DNA of 62,787 bases, from contig CAITZZ010000203.1 of assembly GCA_903897005.1 (NCBI GenBank), forward strand, positions 1 through 62,787, written 5' to 3'. A program made the translations under genes and the position numbers. Each line of letters opens with the position of its first letter. Position 1 is the stretch's first letter. Positions 37,447 to 49,058 of the stretch are shown here, piece by piece. The notes under the pieces are model-generated. The model was not told where the DNA came from and did not search any database. It saw only the letters and a program-made list of their open reading frames with translations. The DNA is from an uncultured beta proteobacterium. Lineage in GTDB: Bacteria; Pseudomonadota; Gammaproteobacteria; Burkholderiales; Burkholderiaceae_C.

Positions 37447-38625
37447 TTACCTCAGCTTCAGCGTTGACAAGCCAACCAGGCACAACAGCATGGTGATGAT
37501 CCAGAAGCGCACCACCACCTGGGTCTCCTGCCAACCACTCTTCTCGAAATGATGGTGCAGCGGCGCCATCTTCAGGATGCGGCGACCCTCGCCATATTTC
37601 CTCTTCGTGAACTTGAACCAGCTGACCTGCAGCATGACCGACAGCGCTTCCGCAACAAAGATGCCACCCATGATGGCCAGCACGATTTCCTGGCGCACGA
37701 TGACGGCAATCGTGCCCAGTGCGGCGCCAAGCGCCAGCGCGCCGACATCGCCCATGAAGACCTGCGCCGGGTGCGTGTTGAACCACAGAAAGGCCAGACC
37801 GGCACCCGCCATAGCCGAGGTGAATATCAACAACTCTCCGGACCCTGGGATGTAGGGGAAGAACAGGTATTTTGAGTAAACCGAACTGCCCGTGACGTAG
37901 GCAAAGATGCCCAGGCAGGCACCCACCATCACCACCGGCATGATGGCCAGACCATCCAGACCATCTGTCAGGTTCACTGCATTGCTGGAGCCCACAATCA
38001 CCAGGTAAGTCAGAATGACAAATCCGAGCACGCCCAACGGGTAGCTGATTTCCTTGAAGAAGGGCAGCAGCAGACCGGCCTTGGGCGGCAGGTTCAGGTC
38101 AAAGCCCGATTGCACCCATTTGAAAAAAAGCTCCAGCACGCGCCAGTTGGAATTCTCCGAGATGCTGAACACCAGGTACAGCGCCGCGAGCAGGCCAACG
38201 ACCGATTGCCAGAAATATTTTTCCCTGGAACTCATGCCCTCCGGGTTCTTGTCCACCACCTTGCGCCAGTCGTCGGTCCAGCCGATGGCGCCAAAGCCCA
38301 GCGTGACGAGCAGAACAATCCAGACAAAGCGGTTGCTCAGATCGGCCCACAACAGCGTGGAGATGGCGATGCAAAGAAGAATCAGTGCGCCACCCATGGT
38401 CGGCGTGCCGCTCTTGACCAGATGCGAGGCCATGCCGTAGCCGCGAATCGGCTGTCCGATCTTGAGTTCGGTCAGGCGGCGAATGACAAACGGGCCGGCC
38501 ACCAGGCCGATCAACAGCGCCGTCAAGGCCGCCATAACAGCGCGAAAGGTCAGGTACTGAAAGACGCGAAAGTGCCCAAATTCGGGCGACAGCGACTGCA
38601 ACCATTGAGCCAGACTCAAGAGCAT
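37447..38625 (-). CDS. mraY: Phospho-N-acetylmuramoyl-pentapeptide transferase
   Basis: Multi-[24 protein letters not shown]. Confidence 0.96.
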   Translation of the reverse strand: MLLSLAQWLQSLSPEFGHFRVFQYLTFRAVMAALTALLIGLVAGPFVIRRLTELKIGQPIRGYGMASHLVKSGTPTMGGALILLCIAISTLLWADLSNRFVWIVLLVTLGFGAIGWTDDWRKVVDKNPEGMSSREKYFWQSVVGLLAALYLVFSISENSNWRVLELFFKWVQSGFDLNLPPKAGLLLPFFKEISYPLGVLGFVILTYLVIVGSSNAVNLTDGLDGLAIMPVVMVGACLGIFAYVTGSSVYSKYLFFPYIPGSGELLIFTSAMAGAGLAFLWFNTHPAQVFMGDVGALALGAALGTIAVIVRQEIVLAIMGGIFVAEALSVMLQVSWFKFTKRKYGEGRRILKMAPLHHHFEKSGWQETQVVVRFWIITMLLCLVGLSTLKLR

Positions 38626-38646
38626 GGGACGATCCTGACTTTGAGG

Positions 38647-40077
38647 CTAAACCGCATTTATTTCTTCCTTGTCTCGGACGGCGTGGTCCGTCAGTGCCGC
38701 CACCACACGCTCCATCTTCATAAAGCGTGAACCTTTGACCAGCACACTGCCGATCTGACCCATTTGCGCCAACACAGCCTGCTGCAGCGAGGCCACGTCG
38801 CGGAAGTGCCGGCCGGCGCCAAAGCTGCTGGCGGCGGCCTGCGAGAGCTCGCCCAGGGTGAACAAGGCGTCCACGCCCAGGCTGCGCGCGAGTGCGCCGG
38901 CTTCGGCATGAAAAGCCGGGCCCTGGTCGCCGACTTCACCCATATCCCCCAGCACCAGCAAACGTGGCGCTGGCAGTGTCGCCAGAACTTCGATGGCGGC
39001 GCGGACCGAATCCGGGTTCGCGTTGTAGCTGTCATCCACCAGGGTGACGCTGTGCTCACCGAACTTGAGCAACTGTGCGCGTGAGCGACCCTTGACCGGC
39101 TCAAATGCCTCCAGGCCCCGTGCGATGGCTGGCAGGCTGACGCCCGCGGCCAGCGTGCAAGCCACGGCCGCCAAAGAGTTTTTCACGTTGTGCAGGCCAG
39201 CAATGTGCAAGGCGTAGCGCAGTGCCCCCACCGGTGTGGCCAGCGTTACCTGCCAGGCTTCGCCCGACCAGTTCGCGGCCGTGCAACGAACGTCGGCAAA
39301 GGCCCCGGCGCTGGCGCTAAATTGCGAAACCGAGCGCGCGCCAGCCCTGGCAAGCCAGAGAGCGCTGAAGGCGTCGTCTGACGGAAACACCGCCGTACCG
39401 TCGTCCCACAGTGCGTCGATCACCGAGCCGTTCTCCCGCGCCACTGCCGCCACCGTATCCATGAACTCCAGATGTTCGCGCTGCGCGTTGTTGACCAGGG
39501 CCACCGTCGGCTGCACGATGGCCGCCAGCTGTGCAATCTCCCCAGGGTGATTCATGCCCAGTTCAAACACCGCCAGTTCGTGGTGAGCGCGCAGACGCAG
39601 CACACTCAGCGGCACACCGATGGCGTTATTCAGATTGCCCTGGGTGGCCAGCCAGGCCTCGGGTTTGAAGGCGCGCAGGATGGCCGCAATCATCTGCGTC
39701 ACGGTGGTCTTGCCATTGCTGCCAGTCACGGCAATCACCGGCAACCTGAACTGCGCGCGCCACTTCGCTGCCAGTTGGCCGAGCGCCTGCTGCGCATCAG
39801 CCACCACCAGTCCCGGTAGCCCGGCCGCCAGCAGTCGCTCGTCCGCATCGCCCTGGCACAGTGCTGCTAGCGCTCCCCTGGCCTTGGCCTCCAGCAGGAA
39901 ATCGTTGGCATCAAAGCGCTCACCACGCAGGGCCACAAAAAGGTCGCCCGGCTCCAGCGTGCGGGTGTCGCTGTGCACACGCAAGAAACTCACTGCAGCG
40001 GCGCTGGCATCGTCACCAACCAGGCGCGCTGCGCCCAGCCACTGCTGCAGCTGCCCTAGCGTGAGCATTTCAACCAT
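38647..40077 (-). CDS. murF: UDP-N-acetylmuramoyl-tripeptide--D-alanyl-D-alanine ligase
   Basis: VTGSNGKTTVTQMIAAIL; dcw order. Confidence 0.95.
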   Translation of the reverse strand: MVEMLTLGQLQQWLGAARLVGDDASAAAVSFLRVHSDTRTLEPGDLFVALRGERFDANDFLLEAKARGALAALCQGDADERLLAAGLPGLVVADAQQALGQLAAKWRAQFRLPVIAVTGSNGKTTVTQMIAAILRAFKPEAWLATQGNLNNAIGVPLSVLRLRAHHELAVFELGMNHPGEIAQLAAIVQPTVALVNNAQREHLEFMDTVAAVARENGSVIDALWDDGTAVFPSDDAFSALWLARAGARSVSQFSASAGAFADVRCTAANWSGEAWQVTLATPVGALRYALHIAGLHNVKNSLAAVACTLAAGVSLPAIARGLEAFEPVKGRSRAQLLKFGEHSVTLVDDSYNANPDSVRAAIEVLATLPAPRLLVLGDMGEVGDQGPAFHAEAGALARSLGVDALFTLGELSQAAASSFGAGRHFRDVASLQQAVLAQMGQIGSVLVKGSRFMKMERVVAALTDHAVRDKEEINAV

Positions 40078-41596
40078 GCGCCACCTCCCCTGCGGTGCGC
40101 TGCAGCACCGGCTTGCTCTGCAAGCGGCGCACCTGCGCCAGATCCGAAAAGGGCAGACGCTGGCCCGCTACTTCCTGGTAGTCCTCATGGCCCTTGCCAG
40201 CCAGCAGCACGACATCCTCTGGCGCTGCCTGCGCCAGGGTCTGCGCGATGGCCAGGGCACGATCGGGCTCGACGATGCGGGGCCGCTGGCCCTTGCAGCC
40301 GAGCAGTATCTGACTGATGATCGCCTCCGGCTTTTCGCCGCGCGGGTTGTCGCTGGTTAGCACCACTTGATCGGCGTACCGGGCGGCCATGGCACCCATC
40401 AGCGGCCGCTTGGTCGCATCGCGGTCGCCGCCACAACCGAAGACACACCAGAGCTGCCCACCGCGCTGCCGGCTCACCGGCCGCAAGGCAAGCAGTGCTT
40501 GCGCCAGGGCGTCGGGCGTGTGCGCATAGTCGACCGCGACCAGCGTCTGGCCGGACTGGCCAACAAACTCCATGCGTCCCGGCACCGGCGCCAGCCCCGC
40601 ACAGGCATCCACAGCGGCCGCCAGCGGCACGCCGACGGAGCGCATCGCCGCCAGCACACCGAGCAGGTTGGAGGCGTTGTACAGGCCGATCAAGCCTGTT
40701 TGCAGCAGATAGCCTTGTGCTGCGTCGTCAGCACCGCGCTCGCGCACGGTGAAGCACAGACCACCCGGCGCGTGACTGATGTCGCAGGCCTGTAGCCTGG
40801 CCGGTCCGACGCAGGACACGCTCCAGAGATCGAGCGCACCGGCATCCAGCGTGGCGAGCAATTCCAATCCCTTGGGATCGTCGACATTGACCACCGCAGC
40901 GCGCAAACCAGGCCAGGCAAACAACTCGCGCTTGGCCTGCCAGTAGGCCTGCATGCTGCCGTGGTAGTCGAGATGATCCTGCGTGAAATTGGTAAACAGG
41001 GCAGTGTGAATCTGGCAACCCTGCAGGCGCGACTCGGCCAGGCCGATGGAGGACGCCTCGATGGCGCAGGCCACAACACCGCTGTTGACAAATTCACGCA
41101 GTGTTTTCTGCAGCAGAACCGGATCCGGTGTCGTCAAGCCCGTGCTCCGCACGACCGGTGGACGGCCCACACCCAGCGTGCCAACCATGGCGCAAGGCAG
41201 GGGTGCCACCTGCTTGAGCTGGGACAAGGCCTGGGCCAGCCACCAGACGCTGGAGGTCTTGCCATTGGTGCCAGTTACCGCGAGCAGCTTGAGCTGCTGC
41301 GATGGCTGCTTGAAGTAGGCCGCTGCGATGGGGCCGCTGGCGACCTTGAGCTCTGTATAGCTGGCCACGCGCGGGTCGCTAAAGGCGTAGGGCTCAACGC
41401 CGGTTTTCTCTACCAGGCACGCCGCCGCACCCTGCGCCAGTGCCACCGCGACATGCTGGCGCGCGTCGCTGGCGGCTCCCGGCCAGGCGATGAAACCGTC
41501 GCCCGCTTGCAGTTGGCGGCTGTCACTTTGCAGTGTGCCGGTAACGTGCTCCTGCAGCCAGCAGGCGGCATCGGATGGCGTAGAGAAGTCAAGCAT
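40070..41596 (-). CDS. murE: UDP-N-acetylmuramoyl-tripeptide synthetase MurE
   Basis: [18 protein letters not shown]; start set to ATG 41596 (MLDFSTPSDAACWLQ), overlapping ftsI stop. Confidence 0.94.
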   Translation of the reverse strand: MLDFSTPSDAACWLQEHVTGTLQSDSRQLQAGDGFIAWPGAASDARQHVAVALAQGAAACLVEKTGVEPYAFSDPRVASYTELKVASGPIAAAYFKQPSQQLKLLAVTGTNGKTSSVWWLAQALSQLKQVAPLPCAMVGTLGVGRPPVVRSTGLTTPDPVLLQKTLREFVNSGVVACAIEASSIGLAESRLQGCQIHTALFTNFTQDHLDYHGSMQAYWQAKRELFAWPGLRAAVVNVDDPKGLELLATLDAGALDLWSVSCVGPARLQACDISHAPGGLCFTVRERGADDAAQGYLLQTGLIGLYNASNLLGVLAAMRSVGVPLAAAVDACAGLAPVPGRMEFVGQSGQTLVAVDYAHTPDALAQALLALRPVSRQRGGQLWCVFGCGGDRDATKRPLMGAMAARYADQVVLTSDNPRGEKPEAIISQILLGCKGQRPRIVEPDRALAIAQTLAQAAPEDVVLLAGKGHEDYQEVAGQRLPFSDLAQVRRLQSKPVLQRTAGEVAHG

Positions 41597-43338
41597 CAAA
41601 AGCTCTCTTCTTCCGTCTTGGCCATGATCTGGGGCTTGACCGCCATGTCCGGCGCAACACCCATCATGCGCAAGGTCTGCTGCACTACTTCGCTGAACAC
41701 CGGTGCTGCCACGGCACCGCCGTAGTACTGTCCGGCACTCGGCTCGTCGATCATCACGGCGACAATGACACGCGGTTTTTCCACCGGCGCCAGACCGACA
41801 AACCAGCCCCGGTATTTGCGATTGCCTGCGCTGCCGTAACCTTTGCCGATTTGCTTGTACGCGGTACCTGATTTGCCACCAACCGAATAGCCAATGGTCT
41901 GCGCCCGCTGTCCGGTGCCACCAGGACCAGCGGCCATCTGCAGCATCTTGCGAACCTGACCGGCGGTACGCGCCGACAGCACCGGCACGCCCAGCGCCGG
42001 CTCGGCGCTTTTTTGCATGGTCACCGGAATGATCAGTCCGTCGTTCGTAAAGACCGTGTAGGAACGCGCCATCTGGAACAGGGAAGCCGACAATCCATAG
42101 CCGTAAGACATGGTGGCCTGTTCGATCGGGCGCCAGGTCTTGTAGGGTCGCAATTTGCCCGACACGGCGCCCGGAAAGCTGATCTGCGGTTTCTGGCCAA
42201 AGCCGGCACTCGAGAACATCTCCCACATTTCGCGTGACTGCATCTGCATGGCGATCTTGGTAGTGCCAATATTGCTCGATTTCTGAATCACGCCCTCGAC
42301 CGTGAGCACGCCATTGGGATGGGAGTCGGAGATCGTCGAGCCGGTGATGGTCAGCTTTCCATTGCCCGTATCAATCAGGGTCTGCGGCGTGACGCGCCCG
42401 GTCTCCAGACCCAAGCCGATCGTGAAAGGCTTCATGACCGAGCCCGGCTCGAAGGTATCTGTCAGCGCCCGGTTGCGCAACTGCTCGCCGCTCAGATTCT
42501 GCCGTTTTCCGGGCGCATAGCTCGGGTAATTGGCCAGCGCCAGCACTTCACCGGTAATGACATCGAGCACCACCACACTGCCAGCCCTGGCCTTGTTGAG
42601 CAGCACGGCGTCACGCAGTTTTTGATAGGCAAAAAACTGCACCTTGCTGTCCACGCTGAGCTGCAGATCAGGGCCATCCACCGGTGCAATCTGTTCGCCC
42701 ACATCCTCCACCACGCGCCCCAGGCGGTCCTTGAGAACGTGGCGTGAACCATTGCGGCCGGACAGTTCCTTGTTGAAGGCGAGCTCAATCCCCTCCTGCC
42801 CGATATCCTCGACATTGGTAAACCCGACCACATGCGCTGCGGCTTCGCCTTCGGGATACTGACGTTTGTATTCCTTGCGTTGATAGACACCTTTGAGCTG
42901 GAGCGCCATGATCTGCTGCGCCACCGACTCCTCGACCTGGCGCTTGAGCCAGACAAAGGTCTTGTCTTCATTCTCCAGACGTCTGCCCAGTTCTGCCACC
43001 GGCATCTCCAGCAAAGCTGCCAGCTTGCGCAACTGAGCCGGGTCGCGCTCGATGTCTTCCGGAATCGCCCAGATGCTGGGGGCCGGCACGCTGGAAGCCA
43101 GAATCACACCGTTGCGATCCAGAATACGGCCACGATTGGCGGGCAACTCCAGTGTTCGGGCAAAACGCACTTCACCCTGACGCAGGAAGAAGTCATTCGC
43201 ATAGACCTGGATATAGGCGGCGCGCGCGGCCAGAGCGGCAAAGCCCAGAGCGATCGCAGCCACGATGAATTTGCTGCGCCAGACCGGCGTCTTGCTGGCC
43301 AGCAGGGGGCTTGAGGTGTAAACAACGCTGCGGCTCAC
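41596..43338 (-). CDS. ftsI: Septum-formation penicillin-binding protein FtsI (PBP3)
   Basis: FEPGSVMKPF, SSNIGTTKIA, GKSGTAYK. Confidence 0.96.
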   Translation of the reverse strand: MSRSVVYTSSPLLASKTPVWRSKFIVAAIALGFAALAARAAYIQVYANDFFLRQGEVRFARTLELPANRGRILDRNGVILASSVPAPSIWAIPEDIERDPAQLRKLAALLEMPVAELGRRLENEDKTFVWLKRQVEESVAQQIMALQLKGVYQRKEYKRQYPEGEAAAHVVGFTNVEDIGQEGIELAFNKELSGRNGSRHVLKDRLGRVVEDVGEQIAPVDGPDLQLSVDSKVQFFAYQKLRDAVLLNKARAGSVVVLDVITGEVLALANYPSYAPGKRQNLSGEQLRNRALTDTFEPGSVMKPFTIGLGLETGRVTPQTLIDTGNGKLTITGSTISDSHPNGVLTVEGVIQKSSNIGTTKIAMQMQSREMWEMFSSAGFGQKPQISFPGAVSGKLRPYKTWRPIEQATMSYGYGLSASLFQMARSYTVFTNDGLIIPVTMQKSAEPALGVPVLSARTAGQVRKMLQMAAGPGGTGQRAQTIGYSVGGKSGTAYKQIGKGYGSAGNRKYRGWFVGLAPVEKPRVIVAVMIDEPSAGQYYGGAVAAPVFSEVVQQTLRMMGVAPDMAVKPQIMAKTEEESF

Positions 43339-43676
43339 GGGATTCGCCCCGCAACAGCCGAGGCGCCTGGCGCCGAAGCCGGATCAGCGGCGCGCTGCGC
43401 CGACGCCGCCGCACCCGCATAGCTCGCATAGTGCGTAATGGCCGGCGTAACCGTGCGCATCTGCAACTGCTCTTTGGCCAGTTTCTCGACCCGCAAGGGT
43501 GCTGCCTGGGCGCGCTTTTCCACTTGCAGGCGCTCAAAGTCGGTCTCGATGCTGCGTGCCTGCGAGCGCGCCCGATCCAGCTCGGAGTAGATCTGGCGCG
43601 ATTCGTACTGCACGTTGACCAGATACAGCGCACTTGCCATGACTGCCAACAGCAGAAAAAACGAAAGCCGAGTCAT
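43335..43676 (-). CDS. ftsL: Cell division protein FtsL
   Basis: Short bitopic coiled coil between rsmH and ftsI. Confidence 0.92.
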   Translation of the reverse strand: MTRLSFFLLLAVMASALYLVNVQYESRQIYSELDRARSQARSIETDFERLQVEKRAQAAPLRVEKLAKEQLQMRTVTPAITHYASYAGAAASAQRAADPASAPGASAVAGRIP

Positions 43677-44611
43677 GCCGCCGTCCTCTGCGCGACGCGC
43701 ATGATGGCGCTGCGCGCACGTGGATTGGCAGCCAGTTCGGCTGCGCCGGGCTTGATGCGGTGCAAGGCCTTCAAGCGCATCACCCTGGCTGGCGCAAAAG
43801 GCGTGCGCCGGTCATATTCGTCGCGCGAATGCCGCGCAATGAACTGTTTGACGATGCGGTCTTCGAGTGAATGAAAGCTGATCACCACCAGCCGGCCGCC
43901 GGTCTGCAAGACATCGAGACTGGCCGCTAGGGCCTGTTGCAACTCTTCAAGCTCGGCGTTGATGAAAATCCGAAAAGCCTGAAATGTGCGCGTTGCAGGG
44001 TTCTGGCCCGGCTCGCGGGTCTTGACGGTGTCCGCCACGAGTTGGGCCAACTCGGTAGTGCTTGAAATTGCACCCCGCTCCTGTCGGCGAGCAACAATCG
44101 CCTTTGCAATCGAGCCAGCAAACCGTTCTTCGCCGTAGTCACGTATCACCTCCGCAATTTTTTCAACTTCTGCCGTCTGCAGCCACTGCGCCACACTGAT
44201 TCCCCGCGTGCTGTCCATGCGCATGTCCAGCGGGCCTTCAAACCTGAAACTGAAGCCCCGCAACGGGTTATCGATCTGCGGTGAACTGATGCCCAGATCG
44301 AGCAGCACGCCGGCGATGCTCGCCTTTGGCAACTCTGCCAGCTGCGAAAAGCCCTGATGCCGGATCGAAAAGCGGGGATCCTGGATGCTGGAAGCCTCAA
44401 CCAGAGCCTCCGGATCCTTGTCAAACGCAATCAAGTGTCCTTGCGCTTGCAACCGGGAGAGAATCAGGCGGCTGTGACCGCCGCGCCCAAAGGTGGCGTC
44501 CACATAAGTCTGGTTGGCAGCGCTGGAATCGTCGCTCGCGTCCGGGTTCGTGAACAGAGCGTCAACAGCTTCGTTCAACAATACGGTGGTATGGCTCCAT
44601 GGGGTGTCCAC
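43673..44611 (-). CDS. rsmH: 16S rRNA (cytosine(1402)-N(4))-methyltransferase
   Basis: [27 protein letters not shown], dcw order. Confidence 0.96.
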   Translation of the reverse strand: MDTPWSHTTVLLNEAVDALFTNPDASDDSSAANQTYVDATFGRGGHSRLILSRLQAQGHLIAFDKDPEALVEASSIQDPRFSIRHQGFSQLAELPKASIAGVLLDLGISSPQIDNPLRGFSFRFEGPLDMRMDSTRGISVAQWLQTAEVEKIAEVIRDYGEERFAGSIAKAIVARRQERGAISSTTELAQLVADTVKTREPGQNPATRTFQAFRIFINAELEELQQALAASLDVLQTGGRLVVISFHSLEDRIVKQFIARHSRDEYDRRTPFAPARVMRLKALHRIKPGAAELAANPRARSAIMRVAQRTAA

Positions 44612-44620
44612 CGTCGGCCT

Positions 44621-45049
44621 TCAGAAAGAAAACTCTTTAAAGACGTCAGGCATGTCGCCCTGCATGGCCTTGGCTTCCTGGGCGTCGTACGTCGCCTTGT
44701 CCCAAAGCTCGAAATGGTTGCCCATGCCCAGCAGCATGGTGTCCTTGGCGATGCCTGCCGCCTGGCGCAATTCAGGTGACACCAGAACACGGCCGGTGGC
44801 ATCCATTTCCACATCCATCGCGTTGCCCAGAAAAATCCGCTTCCACCACTGCGCAGACATCGGCAAAGCGGCAATGCGTTCGCGAAACTTTTCCCACTCG
44901 GGACGCGGAAACACCATCAGGCAACCGTGGGGATGTTTTGTGATCGTCAGCTGCCCCGCCGCCGTGGCGCTCAGGACGTCGCGGTGCCGGGTCGGTACAG
45001 ACAACCTGCCCTTGCCATCCAGACTCAATGACGAAGCACCTTGAAACAC
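44621..45049 (-). CDS. mraZ: Division/cell wall cluster transcriptional regulator MraZ
   Basis: [26 protein letters not shown] start at 45049. Confidence 0.94.
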   Translation of the reverse strand: MFQGASSLSLDGKGRLSVPTRHRDVLSATAAGQLTITKHPHGCLMVFPRPEWEKFRERIAALPMSAQWWKRIFLGNAMDVEMDATGRVLVSPELRQAAGIAKDTMLLGMGNHFELWDKATYDAQEAKAMQGDMPDVFKEFSF

Positions 45050-45098
45050 CGCCGTACACCCTTTCGTTGCGGAAACAAAAAAACCAGTGGCGCCAACA

Positions 45099-45132
45099 CA
45101 CTTTTCACCACTTAATTGCACTTTTTTGCACT
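45099..45132 (-). promoter_or_regulatory. MraZ operator: four AGTGN direct repeats with 10-bp period
   Basis: On minus strand AGTGCAAAAA AGTGCAATTA AGTGGTGAAA AGTGTGTTGG; ~50 bp upstream of mraZ. Confidence 0.8.
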
Positions 45133-45331
45133 GTACCAGCAAATGCTCGCCGCGCAAGCCCTCTTGCAACAAATTTTTTCAATGAAATCAAGGACTTAGA
45201 ACCGATTCTGAAGCGCTTTTTGCAAAGAAAAACGTTCAAAATGAAGGACTTAGCACATGTTGTGAATGTGATGCCTCAAGGGTGGGCCCTGTTTCGAGTT
45301 GAGGACAGAGCTGAAGATCTGTCCCGCAAGG

Positions 45332-46654
45332 TCACAGGATATACCTCGAAAGATCTTCGTCGCGGCTGAGTTCGCCGAGTCGCGCGTCAACGTAGGCGGC
45401 ATCAACCAGAATGGTTTGTCCGGCCAGATTGGCCGCATCGAAACTGACTTCGTCGAGCAGCCGCTCCATGACCGTGGAGAGTCGGCGCGCACCAATATTT
45501 TCGGTTCGCTCGTTCACCTCGAAAGCAATCGCTGCCAGGCGCCGGATGCCGGCGTCCTGGAACTCAATATGCACATCCTCTGTGGCCAGCAAAGCCTGAT
45601 ACTGCTTGACCAGGGAAGCATGGGTCTGCGTCAGGATGGCAACAAAGTCCTCGACTGACAAAGACTGCAACTCAACACGAATCGGAAACCGGCCCTGCAG
45701 TTCGGGAATCAGGTCACTGGGCTTGCTCAGGTGAAAGGCGCCCGAGGCAATGAACAGGATGTGATCGGTCTTCACCATGCCGTATTTGGTGGAAACCGTG
45801 GTGCCCTCCACCAGCGGCAACAGATCGCGCTGCACGCCCTGGCGTGACACTTCAGCGCCATTGCCTTCGGAGCGCGAGGTTACCTTGTCAATTTCGTCAA
45901 TGAACACAATGCCGTTCTGCTCGAGCATGTACAGCGCCTGCGTCTTGATGTCTTCGTCGTTGACCAGTTTGGCCGCTTCTTCATCGACCAGCAATTTCAT
46001 CGCTTCGGGGATCTTGAGCTTGCGTGTCTGGCGCTTGGCTTGACCCATTTGACCGAACATGCCACGCAATTGCTCGGTCATTTCTTCCATGCCAGCCGGA
46101 CCCATGATCTCCAGCTGCGGTGCTGCCTGGGATACCTCTATTTCAATCTCGCGCTCGGCGAGTTGCCCCTCGCGCAGTTTCTTGCGAAAAACCTGCCGCG
46201 CCGTGCTCTCTGGCTCGTTGCTGGGTAACACACCAAATTCAGCGCGAGGTGGCGGAATCAGGATATTGAGGACCCGCTCCTCGGCGGCGTCTTCGGCACG
46301 CACGCGCACCTTCTTCATTTCGGCAACACGCGTCTGCTTGACTGCTATGTCAGCGAGGTCGCGAATAATGGCATCGACATCCTTGCCAACATAACCCACC
46401 TCGGTAAATTTGGTTGCCTCCACCTTGATGAAAGGGGCATCTGCCAAGCGCGCCAGGCGACGCGCAATTTCGGTCTTGCCAACGCCGGTGGGGCCTATCA
46501 TCAGAATGTTCTTCGGTGTGATTTCAGCGCGCAGTCCGGGCTCCACCTGCTGGCGCCGCCAGCGATTGCGCAGGGCAATCGCGACGGCTCGCTTGGCCTG
46601 ATGCTGGCCAACAATGTGCTTGTCGAGTTCGACAACAATTTCCTGGGGTGTCAT
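45332..46654 (-). CDS. hslU: ATP-dependent protease ATPase subunit HslU
   Basis: [15 protein letters not shown]; paired with hslV. Confidence 0.97.
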   Translation of the reverse strand: MTPQEIVVELDKHIVGQHQAKRAVAIALRNRWRRQQVEPGLRAEITPKNILMIGPTGVGKTEIARRLARLADAPFIKVEATKFTEVGYVGKDVDAIIRDLADIAVKQTRVAEMKKVRVRAEDAAEERVLNILIPPPRAEFGVLPSNEPESTARQVFRKKLREGQLAEREIEIEVSQAAPQLEIMGPAGMEEMTEQLRGMFGQMGQAKRQTRKLKIPEAMKLLVDEEAAKLVNDEDIKTQALYMLEQNGIVFIDEIDKVTSRSEGNGAEVSRQGVQRDLLPLVEGTTVSTKYGMVKTDHILFIASGAFHLSKPSDLIPELQGRFPIRVELQSLSVEDFVAILTQTHASLVKQYQALLATEDVHIEFQDAGIRRLAAIAFEVNERTENIGARRLSTVMERLLDEVSFDAANLAGQTILVDAAYVDARLGELSRDEDLSRYIL

Positions 46655-46662
46655 GGTCGCGC

Positions 46663-47214
46663 TCAGTCCCCCAGGGTTTCAACGATGTGATTCATGTTCG
46701 TGTAGATGCACAGTTCACCGGCAATCTCCAGCGAGCGCTTGACAATATCCGGCGCCGACAACTCGGTGTGGTTGAGCAGCGCAATTGCCGCCGCTTGCGC
46801 GTAGGCTCCACCGGAGCCTATCGTCACAATGCCATTCTCGGGTTCGAGTACATCGCCATTGCCGGTGATGATCAGTGAGGCTTCGGCGTCGGCCACCGCC
46901 AGCATCGCTTCAAGGCGACGCAACACACGGTCGGTGCGCCAATCCTTGGTCAATTCGATGGCTGCACGTACCAGATGCCCCTGGTGCTTTTCCAGTTTGG
47001 CTTCGAAACGCTCGAACAGGGTGAACGCGTCGGCGGTGGCGCCGGCAAAGCCAGCCAGCACCTTGCCATGGTAGAGCTTGCGCACCTTGCGTGCCGTGCC
47101 CTTGACCACGATGTTGCCCAGTGTGACCTGGCCATCGCCACCGATCGCCACCTGGTTGCCCTGAGCCGTCTTGCGCCTTACGCTGATGATGGTGGTGCCG
47201 TGAAACTGTTCCAT
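46663..47214 (-). CDS. hslV: ATP-dependent protease peptidase subunit HslV
   Basis: [33 protein letters not shown]. Confidence 0.97.
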   Translation of the reverse strand: MEQFHGTTIISVRRKTAQGNQVAIGGDGQVTLGNIVVKGTARKVRKLYHGKVLAGFAGATADAFTLFERFEAKLEKHQGHLVRAAIELTKDWRTDRVLRRLEAMLAVADAEASLIITGNGDVLEPENGIVTIGSGGAYAQAAAIALLNHTELSAPDIVKRSLEIAGELCIYTNMNHIVETLGD

Positions 47215-47232
47215 GCGGTGCTAGCCTTGAGG

Positions 47233-49017
47233 TCAACGGCTGCGCAACACAACCCGTGCATGTTCGCTGATACCGATCACGTTGAAAAATGCAGCCACCA
47301 GGCGCGGTACATCACGAAACTGAACGTGACAACCCTCCGCCTCGCGCGCCGCAACCCAGTTGAGGATGCTTCCAGCAGCAGAAAAATCGACCCGAACCAG
47401 TTTGTCGCAGGAGACAACCAGTCGATTGGCCCCTTTGAAATCGGTCTGAAGCTTGTTCAGCGCCTGCGCGGCGTCTCCCAGAACCTGCCCCGAGAGCTCA
47501 AACACCTGGGCTGAAATTTCGTTGATGTCCATGGGCTCCGTGCTCTCAAGTGTCGTCTGGAACTCCGCTCCGGGCACGGTGACAAGTTCATCTTCATTCG
47601 GTGACGAGAGCGCTTTCCTGACTGTCATCCGCTCCGCCGTGTAGGCGCACAGTGCGTTCTCCCAGGGCGGGGGAGAAACCTCATAGGTGACGCAGTAGTC
47701 CAGAGCCGCCAGTTCAAACTCGTCCTGCAGATGCATGACGCGCAAGGCATCCAGGCGCAAGCGCCACCAGAACAAGGCCAGCGCCTTGTCACCCGAACTG
47801 GTAGTGCCACGCAGCACTTTTTCCAGCACTTCGGCGCCATCAAAATGCAAGCCAAGCGACTGTGTGCACCACTGTGCAAACAGATCGGCCAGAGCCTGCC
47901 CGGCATCCGGATTGATCGTCTTGAGCTGCCGCCAACTCAAACGCCAGGGTTGCGGCGCGGTCAACAATTTACCCTGCAGATTCTGCAAAGCCCTCAGATC
48001 AAGTTGCGCTGGACATTCCCAAAGCGCATCAACAGCTTGCTCGGAATCCGAATCCTCCGCCAGCACCGCCTGTTCGCTGGCGCGCTCCAGTTCCGCCGGT
48101 GTCGAGAACCACACCGGTGCGGCGTGCCCGAAGCGCTGCGCATATTCCATCGCAACGCGGTCAAAACTGGCCTGTTGTCCGGTGGCCCGGTACAAGTCAA
48201 ACAAGGCAGCAGCCCAGCCCTTGACGACGTCGGCGCGGACGTTGTCGGTCCGCAGCGCCGCCAGCAATCCATCCGCGGCACCAGCGTCGTCGCCATTGGC
48301 GAAACGGATGGCAGCTTCCTCCATCTCGGTATCCGCAAGACTGTCGCTCAACTCGATGGCAAACAGATTGGAGGGTGAAAAACCGCTGCCGCTGGAGGCC
48401 GGCTTGCTGCTTGCCAAATCGATCGTCTCGCCCATTTGCGGCAAAGTTTCAGCACCGTCACTGTCGTTTGTCTCGGACTCACCGGGTTCGGTTGGATGGA
48501 AATCGGTGCTGGACCCCTCTTCTGCCGCGGGCACGACCGTTCCCTTGCGTACGCTGCCACCAGAAAAGTCAGCGCCCTGCGGCAAATGCAGACTGGCTGA
48601 AAGCTGGAAATTGCCACCTTCCACCGTGGCTTCGTCCTGCTTGCCCTTCCACCACTGCTTGGACATCTGGGCTTCGATTTCATCGATCTTCTTGATCGTG
48701 TTGGCCCGTTCCTCCAGATTCGAAGTGGTCGTGGTTCCCTGAAAAAAGGAAGGTCGTCCAGCCGCTTCGGTGCCTGATCCCGGTCCGGCCCGACGCATCT
48801 TTCGCAACTCGTCAAATTCACGTCGGCGGACGAAGTCATTCTGCCGCTTGCGCTGGATCATCTCCTTGAGCGCTTGTTTGCTGTAGCCCCGATCAGGCTC
48901 CGCCTCGGGCGCCGGCTCGACCCCTATCTTGTCCAGTTCAGACCAGTCCTTCGTCGGATGACGAACGGCCTTGAACATCTTCGACAGCAAGCCAGCGGTG
49001 GTGCCTTTAGTCGCCAT
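47233..49017 (-). CDS. Large protein with C-terminal STAS-like domain
   Basis: C-terminal NRLVVSCDKLVRVDFSAAGSILNWVAAREAEGCHVQFRDVPRLVAAFFNVIGI resembles STAS; N-terminal charged region. Confidence 0.65.
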   Translation of the reverse strand: MATKGTTAGLLSKMFKAVRHPTKDWSELDKIGVEPAPEAEPDRGYSKQALKEMIQRKRQNDFVRRREFDELRKMRRAGPGSGTEAAGRPSFFQGTTTTSNLEERANTIKKIDEIEAQMSKQWWKGKQDEATVEGGNFQLSASLHLPQGADFSGGSVRKGTVVPAAEEGSSTDFHPTEPGESETNDSDGAETLPQMGETIDLASSKPASSGSGFSPSNLFAIELSDSLADTEMEEAAIRFANGDDAGAADGLLAALRTDNVRADVVKGWAAALFDLYRATGQQASFDRVAMEYAQRFGHAAPVWFSTPAELERASEQAVLAEDSDSEQAVDALWECPAQLDLRALQNLQGKLLTAPQPWRLSWRQLKTINPDAGQALADLFAQWCTQSLGLHFDGAEVLEKVLRGTTSSGDKALALFWWRLRLDALRVMHLQDEFELAALDYCVTYEVSPPPWENALCAYTAERMTVRKALSSPNEDELVTVPGAEFQTTLESTEPMDINEISAQVFELSGQVLGDAAQALNKLQTDFKGANRLVVSCDKLVRVDFSAAGSILNWVAAREAEGCHVQFRDVPRLVAAFFNVIGISEHARVVLRSR

Positions 49018-49058
49018 GAGGCCAGGGAGGAGTTATAGGGTGCACGGAGTCCGGTTGA

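Noticed and set aside
41597-42226. N-terminal 210 residues of the ORF-track murE frame (40070-42226)
   Set aside because: Lies within ftsI in another frame; MurE similarity starts at ATG 41596.
45028-45369. 113-aa plus-strand ORF between mraZ and hslU
   Set aside because: No recognisable domain or RBS; covers the mraZ promoter and the end of hslU.
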